A stretch of DNA of 9,898 nt from an uncultured bacterium (GTDB lineage: Bacteria > Patescibacteriota > Minisyncoccia > Phycocordibacterales > UBA1006): contig CAIXMG010000077.1 of assembly GCA_903920485.1 (NCBI GenBank), positions 1-9,898 of the forward strand, written 5' to 3'. The first letter of the stretch is position 1. The number at the start of each line of letters is the position of its first letter. Below, piece by piece: positions 5,069-9,898 of this stretch. Both the position numbers and the translations under genes were made by a program. A model generated the notes under the pieces. The model was given only the letters and a program-made list of their open reading frames with translations, was not told where the DNA came from and ran no database searches.

Positions 5069-6190
5069 ATGAAGAAAATCTCACTGCCGAATCTCATACG
5101 TTCCGTTATCGCCGTGGCAATCCTTGTTCCGTTTGTGGCACTTGCCTACAATCCGACCGGTCAGCCTACGTTTAGCCTCATCGGTACCAAGGGGGTCCAG
5201 TCTACCAAGGCGCTTGTCGCGATTTCGTTCAATTCCTCAAATGCCGTTTATCACATCGGTGAAGAACCGGTGATCTCGGTTGATTACACGAACCTCTTGA
5301 CCGGGTATACGCTTCCCACCGCGCCAGTGACAGAACAGGAGGGTGCGTACGAGGTTGACGTTCCACTTCAGAACCTTTCTCCGAATACGCCGTACTCGTA
5401 TTATGCGATGATGACCTACAACGGGCAGAATTACCAGACAGTCTCGATGAGGTTCCAGACGCCGTTGACCGATACAACGACTTCGACTCAGGGCACGACA
5501 AGCGTGAACCCGTTTGCTGCGAACACTACTACCACCACGAATGTCGCGACCACCCCGGCAAAGACGATGTCGAGCACGTCGCCGTCGCTCCTGACCATCT
5601 TCAAGTCGTTCGGACTGTCGAGCGGTTCGACGAACCTCAGTTCCATCGTCGAGACGGGCGGATACGGATTCTCAAACGGCGTCGGCCTTTCGATCACGGA
5701 CAGCCATGCGCGCGTGGCGTTGGGAGACACGTTCGATTACACGATCCAATACTCGAACGGAAACAGCAATGCGCTTCGTGCGGCGCGCATCCTGGTCCTC
5801 TTGCCTGACGCGTACACCTTCTCATCCGCCGACCAGAGTGATGCCACCTATACCCAGTCAGGTAACATCGTCACGATCTACGTCGGAACGATTGCCGCAA
5901 ATTCTTCGGGAAGCGTCATCTTCACGGCCCACGCCACCGGTGACCAGAACGAGGCGGTCCAGACGCAGGCGAACCTGGTCTATACTGGCGGATCGGTTTC
6001 GGCCGTCGATCGCGATACGTATGTCGGCGGCTCGGGAAGCGTGCTCGGAGCTTCGGTTTTCGGGGTCGGATTCTTCCCTCAGACGTTCTTCGGATGGCTG
6101 TTCCTCATCATCGTGATCATCGTGATTGTCATCATCGCGCGACGGTACATGACGGGAATGAAGAAAACACCTCCGCCGCTTCAAAAATAA
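5069..6190 (+). CDS. Surface protein: signal peptide, FN3-like and DUF11-like domains, C-terminal anchor
   Basis: The 373-aa protein appears to be exported and held in the membrane by its C-terminus. A signal peptide (1-26) ends ALA before YNPTG. Residues 45-132 look like a fibronectin-III-type beta domain, including 'PLQNLSPNTPYSYYAMMTYNGQ'. A Thr/Ser-rich linker follows (133-172). Residues 205-308 resemble a DUF11-type domain, with 'ALGDTFDYTIQYSNGNSNALRAARILVLLPD' and a later GTIAANSSGSVIFTA. A glycine-rich stretch leads to a strongly hydrophobic segment (340-357, FFGWLFLIIVIIVIVIIA), then RRYM and a basic tail. This layout puts the domains outside the cell. A role in adhesion or cell envelope structure is inference. 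It is expressed from its own promoter and ends in a strong shared terminator. Confidence 0.85.
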   Translation: MKKISLPNLIRSVIAVAILVPFVALAYNPTGQPTFSLIGTKGVQSTKALVAISFNSSNAVYHIGEEPVISVDYTNLLTGYTLPTAPVTEQEGAYEVDVPLQNLSPNTPYSYYAMMTYNGQNYQTVSMRFQTPLTDTTTSTQGTTSVNPFAANTTTTTNVATTPAKTMSSTSPSLLTIFKSFGLSSGSTNLSSIVETGGYGFSNGVGLSITDSHARVALGDTFDYTIQYSNGNSNALRAARILVLLPDAYTFSSADQSDATYTQSGNIVTIYVGTIAANSSGSVIFTAHATGDQNEAVQTQANLVYTGGSVSAVDRDTYVGGSGSVLGASVFGVGFFPQTFFGWLFLIIVIIVIVIIARRYMTGMKKTPPPLQK

Positions 6191-6192
6191 GG

Positions 6193-6225
6193 CAAGTAAA
6201 AAATCCCCAGGGGATTTTTTACTTG
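6193..6225. terminator. Symmetric bidirectional terminator between the 5069 gene and nusA
   Basis: Two perfect 16-base arms (6193-6208 and 6210-6225) flank a single central A. The stem contains CCCC/GGGG at its tip and an A6/T6 block below, so each strand reads a GC hairpin followed by TTTTTT. It lies 2 bases after one stop and 5 bases before the convergent nusA stop, and serves both genes. Confidence 0.9.
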
Positions 6226-6230
6226 GGTCG

Positions 6231-7505
6231 TTATTCAATAACTGCTTCGGGCGTTTCAACGGCTGGCGTGTCCTTGGTCAGTTCCGCCTCGTTGTTGACG
6301 AGGCTCGTGATGGACACGAATCCTTCCTCATCAATCGGGCTGCCCTGTTCGTTGACTTCCTCGCCCTTGATGCCCTTGATGTCGATCTTCCAGCCGGTCA
6401 GCTTTGCTGCCAGTCGGACGTTCTGTCCTCCCTTGCCGATGGCCAATGACAGCTGGTCGTCGGCGACGGTCACGCGGGCCTGGTGGTTCTCCTCCTCGAT
6501 GGTGAGGTCAAGGACGCGAGCCGGAGCCAGTGCGTTGGCAACGTACTGTGCCGATTCGGGTGACCAGGGGATGATGTCGATCTGCTCGCCGTGGAGTTCC
6601 TCGGTGATGGACCGTACGCGGATTCCCTTCTGTCCGATGCAGGCACCCTGCGCGTCCACGTTGTCGTCGTTTGACCAGACCGCGATCTTCGATCGGGCAC
6701 CGGCCTCGCGGGCGATGGACTTGATCTCGACGACACCGGCCGCAACCTCGGGAGATTCTCCCGCGAAGAGGGCCTCGATGAAGCGGGGATGCGTTCGCGA
6801 CAGTCGGAGGTTCACGCCTCGAGGGCCGTCTTCTACTTGGTACAGGTACGCTTTGATGCGGTCACCTGTCTTGTAGAGTTCCCCGGGGATCTGCTCGTTG
6901 CGCGGAATCACGCCGGTTGCGCGGTTGAAGTCGACGAAGATGTTTCCCCGGTCGACTTTCTGTACTGATCCGACGATGATCTCGCCCTGCTTGTCGGTGT
7001 ACTCGCCGATGACGATGCCTCGCTCCGCCTCGCGGATGCGCTGCACGATGACCTGCTTTGCGGTCTGTGCGGCAATGCGGCCGAAGTCGGATTCCGGCTG
7101 CTCAAGTGGGAAGACGATCTCGTCGCCGACCTGCGCGTTCGCCTTGAACAGCTTCGCGGCGTCGAGCATCATGTGCTTTTCCTCGTCGTAGCGGGGAAGC
7201 AGCTCCTCCTCTTCCTTTTCGCGCTCCCGGAGTTCGGGATTGTTCTTCAGGTTCTCGAGGTCCTCTTCGGACAGGGCGGGACGAACCGTGGTTTCGTCGA
7301 CGACCGTCTTGATCTGGGAAAACGAAACGGAACCGGTGTCCTGATCAAGGATCGCTCGGATGACCTGGCCCTTCTTGCCGTAGTCTTTTTTGTAAGCGGC
7401 AGCCAGTGACTGCTCGATGGCATCCCACAGGGTTGCCGCAGGGATCTTCTTCTCTTCCTCGATCTGGTCGATCGTGGCCTTCAATATTTTTAAGTCAAAC
7501 AGCAT
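6231..7505 (-). CDS. nusA: Transcription termination/antitermination factor NusA
   Basis: NusA binds RNA polymerase and nascent RNA, and modulates pausing, termination and antitermination. The 424-aa protein has the N-terminal polymerase-binding domain, with 'TLWDAIEQSLAAAYKKDYG' (25-43) and the conserved 'TAKQVIVQRIREAER' (148-162). The S1 domain spans about 172-236. KH1 has its GxxG loop as GQKG (291-294), and KH2 has GKGG (357-360). A short acidic tail of about 45 residues ends the protein; the acidic repeats of E. coli NusA are absent. Compared with E. coli, about 40 extra, highly charged residues sit in the N-terminal domain (roughly 72-113, rich in Glu/Lys/Arg). The start is ATG 7505. 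No Shine-Dalgarno precedes it, and I see no convincing promoter, only a TATAAA (7527-7532). NusA is often next to rimP and infB, but here it is convergent with a surface-protein gene. Confidence 0.96.
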   Translation of the reverse strand: MLFDLKILKATIDQIEEEKKIPAATLWDAIEQSLAAAYKKDYGKKGQVIRAILDQDTGSVSFSQIKTVVDETTVRPALSEEDLENLKNNPELREREKEEEELLPRYDEEKHMMLDAAKLFKANAQVGDEIVFPLEQPESDFGRIAAQTAKQVIVQRIREAERGIVIGEYTDKQGEIIVGSVQKVDRGNIFVDFNRATGVIPRNEQIPGELYKTGDRIKAYLYQVEDGPRGVNLRLSRTHPRFIEALFAGESPEVAAGVVEIKSIAREAGARSKIAVWSNDDNVDAQGACIGQKGIRVRSITEELHGEQIDIIPWSPESAQYVANALAPARVLDLTIEEENHQARVTVADDQLSLAIGKGGQNVRLAAKLTGWKIDIKGIKGEEVNEQGSPIDEEGFVSITSLVNNEAELTKDTPAVETPEAVIE

Positions 7506-7616
7506 AAGTTTTTATGGTTATTGATTTTTATAAACGTCTCCAAGTTCGACGTGGACAGACAAGGCCATCCTATCAAAAAAACCGCTTCCTCGCAATGATG
7601 CCGTTATCCACATTCG

Positions 7617-7646
7617 TTGCTTGCCGCAAGACGGATGTGGTACAAT
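7617..7646 (+). promoter_or_regulatory. Possible promoter for the 7690-9898 surface gene set
   Basis: TTGCTT (7617-7622), an 18-base spacer and TACAAT (7641-7646) suggest a start of transcription near 7653, leaving a leader of about 37 bases before ATG 7690. The leader has no Shine-Dalgarno. The rest of the divergent gap with nusA (7506-7616) shows nothing else that I can name. Confidence 0.45.
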
Positions 7647-7689
7647 TTGCAGGTACTTATCAACGGGGCCGTTCATCATCTCTCACAAT

Positions 7690-8130
7690 ATGAAATCAAG
7701 CGAAGAAACTAAAGCAACGAATCCTCCACTCGGCACAACCGCGGGTTCGATTTCCCAGCCGGACCCCTCGGCAATTCGTCAGAAGCGACACAAGATCCTT
7801 GCTGTCTCGTTGGCAACCGTCCTTGTCGTTGCATTAGGAGTGTTCATCTATCACGAATGGAAGATTCAGGAAGAACAAAGCCTGATGAACCAATACCAGG
7901 CCACCGTGCTCCAGGCTTCGCAGGCGGCAGCCCAGGCATTCTTCGCGGCTCACTCTTCGACCACCAGTGCAAGTTCCGCTGCCACGGCGACAAAGAATGC
8001 GGCGAACTTCTTCAAGGCGCACCCTGTGACGGCAACGACCGGCGCACAGCAGCAGGCCGACTACCAACAGTTTCAGGCTTCGGAAGCGGCTGGATTTCAG
8101 GCTTGGAAGGCAGCTCAATCAGGCAAATAA
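7690..8130 (+). CDS. Single-pass membrane protein with Ala/Gln/Ser-rich outer region
   Basis: I do not recognise this 146-aa protein. Residues 1-35 are polar and end in the basic cluster RQKRHK. A membrane segment follows (36-54, ILAVSLATVLVVALGVFIY), then an outer region. The charge pattern suggests the N-terminus stays in the cytoplasm. The outer part (58-146) is mostly Ala, Gln, Ser and Thr, helical in character, with two Phe-centred stretches, 'AAAQAFFAAHSS' and 'KNAANFFKAHP'. I chose ATG 7690 because upstream codons in the same frame overlap the promoter region. The next gene starts five bases after its stop, so the two are likely cotranscribed and may act together at the cell surface; this is inference. 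Confidence 0.7.
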   Translation: MKSSEETKATNPPLGTTAGSISQPDPSAIRQKRHKILAVSLATVLVVALGVFIYHEWKIQEEQSLMNQYQATVLQASQAAAQAFFAAHSSTTSASSAATATKNAANFFKAHPVTATTGAQQQADYQQFQASEAAGFQAWKAAQSGK

Positions 8131-8135
8131 ATAGT

Positions 8136-9461
8136 ATGCTCAACAAACCGGTCAAAAAAACACACGTCCTCAAAGTTGCCTTGGTTGCGACGGTCATAGC
8201 CGTGGTTGCGACGGGTTCATTTGTGCTGTCAAAAAGAGTTTCCGCACAAGGAGCTGTTCCTCTTCACATTCCAGGAAGCCTGACTGCCAAGGGCGGCGTG
8301 AATCAGCTTCCGCCTATTTCCCCGGCTTCGTCCCCGCTGCTTTCTTCCCCGGCTTCTTCCTCATCTTCAACGAGTCCTTCGACGGGTTGCGCCTCCGGCA
8401 CGACTACGGCATCGGCTTCTTCTGGCGCTTTGCACGGATGGCTTTGGTCCGACATGCCTGACCAAAGCGATGAAATGAAGGTGCCTAACGATCAGGAGGC
8501 AGGGCGAGGATTCGGTTGGATCAGCCTCAACAGTACGGACGCCGGCTCATCGTATTCTTATGGCGTGACGCTCAATAGCAACGGAACTCTTTCCGGAGAT
8601 GCATGGACGTCAAACGGGGGATGGCTTGATTTCGCACCTTCGGGTCCTTATCCCACCTATGGCAATCCGATCAATGTGCTTCCCGCAATGCCCGCACGAA
8701 TCGACCCGGCATGTCTTGCTTCTGGCGGAAGCAGCTGCGCGGTAACGGGTTGGGCGCGGTTCGTCGCAGGCGAGGATACCAACACCCAAGACACTGGCGG
8801 CTGGGACGGATGGGTCAACATGAGCGGGCACTCTTACAGCGCTGCTTCAAGTAACCCGGTCATCACGTCAAGCTTCGGAGTAACGTATGACGCGGATCCG
8901 TCCAGTCCAGGTTTTGGAACATTCAGCGGATACGCATGGGGCGGTACGGATGCGGGATGGATCGGTTTCAGTAAAGCATCGATTACTCCTTCCACTACGA
9001 CCACGTGCGGATCGTCTACTACTCCAGGAACAGCAACGACGCCAGGGACAAGTACCACCCCAGGCACTGGAGGTCAAAACAGCGCGGTATGCGGTACGGC
9101 AGCCGGAACGGTTGCCACCAGCATCCCTTCGGGAACGGCGGCACTCTGTACGACGGGTACGCCATCAGCCGTGACGGGGCCAGCGAACGGACCATGGTCA
9201 TGGACATGTATTGGAGCCAATAAGACTGTCATTCCGTGTACGACGATAGCGCAGGCTGTCTCACTTGCCGGTGCGTGCGATACGACGACAATTTATGGCT
9301 GCCTGATCGGTTCGGTAACCCAAAAAGGTGGCACCGGAGCACCAGGTGACCCCATAACCTGGTACTGCACAGGACTAAACGGGGGAAGCCTTTCACAGCA
9401 GTGTACATTAGCCCCTGGAGGCCCGACAGGACCGATTCAGCCGATTTACAAGGAAAACTAA
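8136..9461 (+). CDS. Secreted repeat protein with GxAW-type and Cys/Trp repeats
   Basis: The 441-aa protein has a basic N-terminus and a hydrophobic segment (12-31), with a likely cleavage after VSA (35-37). A Ser/Pro-rich spacer (58-98) follows. Residues 99-280 contain copies of a beta repeat of the kind 'GxAW....GWI.F': GWLWSD/GFGWISLN, SGDAWTSNGGWLDF, VTGWARF/WDGWVNMS and SGYAWGGTDAGWIGF, alternating with '(Y/F)GVT' strands. A 'TTPGT' linker separates these from two Cys/Trp repeats. The first is CGTAAG...LC...GPWSWTCIGANK...C (319-368); the second, ending TWYCTGLNGG...C (380-423), is more degenerate. Such repeats are common in CPR surface proteins. No membrane anchor is seen at the C-terminus, so it may be released or held by a partner. 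ATG 8136 begins the signal-like segment; no Shine-Dalgarno is present. It overlaps nothing and lies 30 bases before the next gene. Confidence 0.82.
   Translation: MLNKPVKKTHVLKVALVATVIAVVATGSFVLSKRVSAQGAVPLHIPGSLTAKGGVNQLPPISPASSPLLSSPASSSSSTSPSTGCASGTTTASASSGALHGWLWSDMPDQSDEMKVPNDQEAGRGFGWISLNSTDAGSSYSYGVTLNSNGTLSGDAWTSNGGWLDFAPSGPYPTYGNPINVLPAMPARIDPACLASGGSSCAVTGWARFVAGEDTNTQDTGGWDGWVNMSGHSYSAASSNPVITSSFGVTYDADPSSPGFGTFSGYAWGGTDAGWIGFSKASITPSTTTTCGSSTTPGTATTPGTSTTPGTGGQNSAVCGTAAGTVATSIPSGTAALCTTGTPSAVTGPANGPWSWTCIGANKTVIPCTTIAQAVSLAGACDTTTIYGCLIGSVTQKGGTGAPGDPITWYCTGLNGGSLSQQCTLAPGGPTGPIQPIYKEN
9018..9071 (+). repeat. Three 18-base tandem units encoding TTPGT linker
   Basis: Residues 295-312 of the secreted repeat protein read TTPGTA, TTPGTS, TTPGTG. 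The DNA units agree at amino-acid level but differ at many third positions, so this is an older duplication or one kept at protein level. It forms a flexible linker between the GxAW-type and the Cys/Trp repeats. Confidence 0.7.
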
Positions 9462-9491
9462 TTATCCAGATCATCTTAACCAACCATCACT

Positions 9492-9898
9492 ATGAAGAAA
9501 ACAGGAACAACTATCGCCCAGCTGGTTGCCGTCGTCGCGCTGGTTGCCGTCGTCGCCACCTTTGCGCATGCGTATACGAATCCGACTGGTTCCCCCACAA
9601 CGGGGGACGTGCCCGCGCCGGTAAATACGGGAACCTATGCTCAGACCAAACAGTCCAACTTCTCGACGATCGGTGACCTGGTCGCGAGCATCGATGGAAT
9701 GTTCGGAAACAGCGTCTTCGCGAAAAGGGGGTACTTCGGCTCGGATGCCATAGTCCAGGCCATTAGCGTCGCGAACAACGGCACGGCCCCAGACATTTTC
9801 AGTGCAATGACGTCGGTGAATGGCACCGGGCTGATCGTCAATCCCTCGGGGAACACGACCATCAGCGGTCCACTTGCCATCACGAGCGGAAGCCCTGC
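9492..9898 (+). CDS. Secreted surface protein, N-terminal part (cut by window edge)
   Basis: Starting at ATG 9492, the frame stays open to the end of the window, giving 135 residues and no stop. MKKTGTTIAQ and a hydrophobic core of two LVAVVA units form a signal peptide with likely cleavage after AHA (25-27). The mature end reads YTNPTGSPTTGDVPAPVNTG. I associate that segment with a family of Parcubacteria surface proteins ('PT..PP.GNV.APIN') that continue into long Gly/Asn/Thr beta repeats. The rest visible here (NGTGLIVNPSGNTTISGPL) agrees with this. It starts 30 bases after the preceding stop without a Shine-Dalgarno, and is probably in the same transcript. Function beyond the cell surface location is unknown. 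Confidence 0.75.
   Translation, partial: MKKTGTTIAQLVAVVALVAVVATFAHAYTNPTGSPTTGDVPAPVNTGTYAQTKQSNFSTIGDLVASIDGMFGNSVFAKRGYFGSDAIVQAISVANNGTAPDIFSAMTSVNGTGLIVNPSGNTTISGPLAITSGSP
9522..9557 (+). repeat. Two 18-base tandem units in a signal peptide core
   Basis: CTGGTTGCCGTCGTCGCG (9522-9539) is followed at once by the same sequence ending GCC (9540-9557), a one-base difference. Each unit encodes LVAVVA, so the hydrophobic core of the signal peptide is a doubled module. The near identity indicates a recent duplication. Confidence 0.9.

Noticed and set aside
6100..6145. Low-complexity ATCATCGTG-like stretch as a tandem repeat
   Set aside because: It simply encodes the Ile/Val-rich membrane segment of the 5069 protein; the units are irregular.
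7506..7616. Riboswitch or antitermination site in the nusA leader
   Set aside because: The divergent gap is short, and I could find no stable hairpin or conserved box; only a TATAAA without a good -35.
7857..8135. N-terminal extension of 93 codons for the secreted repeat protein
   Set aside because: It lies entirely within the preceding gene in another frame. Starting at 8136 puts a clean signal-peptide-like segment at the N-terminus.
24..9898. Reassignment of TGA to glycine, as in some CPR lineages
   Set aside because: No TGA is used as a stop in eleven genes, which raised the question. However, all conserved glycines use GGN, every gene is full-length without an internal TGA, and the bias is explained by preference for TAA.

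Overview
The window looks like a chromosomal segment of a Candidate Phyla Radiation (Patescibacteria, Parcubacteria-like) bacterium. The evidence is indirect. Housekeeping proteins are short (a compact NusA, and a formyltransferase with an abbreviated C-terminus). Secreted proteins carry repeats of the 'GxAW..GWI.F' kind and a 'NPTG.PTTGDVPAPVN' segment, both of which I associate with Parcubacteria surface proteins. Short palindromic repeats of a type I recall from these genomes are also present. Ten of eleven stops are TAA, one is TAG, and no TGA is used. The standard genetic code fits every gene.

Layout. Positions 24-1506 (minus strand) hold def and fmt, which together make and remove the formyl group of the initiator methionine; they abut with one base between them. 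Divergent from def, across a 59-bp gap with overlapping promoters, is lepB (signal peptidase I, 1566-2156), ending in a hairpin terminator. Next is a minus-strand secreted or lipoprotein-like protein (2211-2621) with foreign-looking arginine codons. Then come a small coiled-coil protein (2824-3183), hisS (3241-4551) and a membrane-anchored DUF192 protein (4556-5047) tightly linked to hisS. A signal-peptide/DUF11-like/C-terminal-anchor surface protein follows (5069-6190). A long symmetric terminator (6193-6225) separates it from convergent nusA (6231-7505). Divergent from nusA runs a plus-strand set of envelope proteins: a one-pass membrane protein (7690-8130), a secreted protein with GxAW-type and Cys/Trp repeats (8136-9461), and a third secreted protein cut by the window edge (9492 onward).

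Two patterns stand out. First, fmt, an important single-domain-plus-OB enzyme, appears to have absorbed two different GC-rich hairpin repeats in frame, each adding about 14-18 residues with a similar '(L/F)RGG..EA..GGV' reading. A third repeat sits four bases after its stop, where the family's usual last residues are missing. Second, at least five genes (def, lepB, the coiled-coil gene, hisS and the DUF11-like gene) have a sigma-70-like -35/-10 pair whose -10 ends only 6-9 bases before the start codon. Their mRNAs should be leaderless or nearly so, and Shine-Dalgarno sequences are scarce throughout.

There is no tRNA, rRNA, CRISPR array, insertion sequence or phage gene that I can support. No gene-free stretch exceeds 300 bases; the longest are 2622-2823 and 7506-7689, and both hold promoters.
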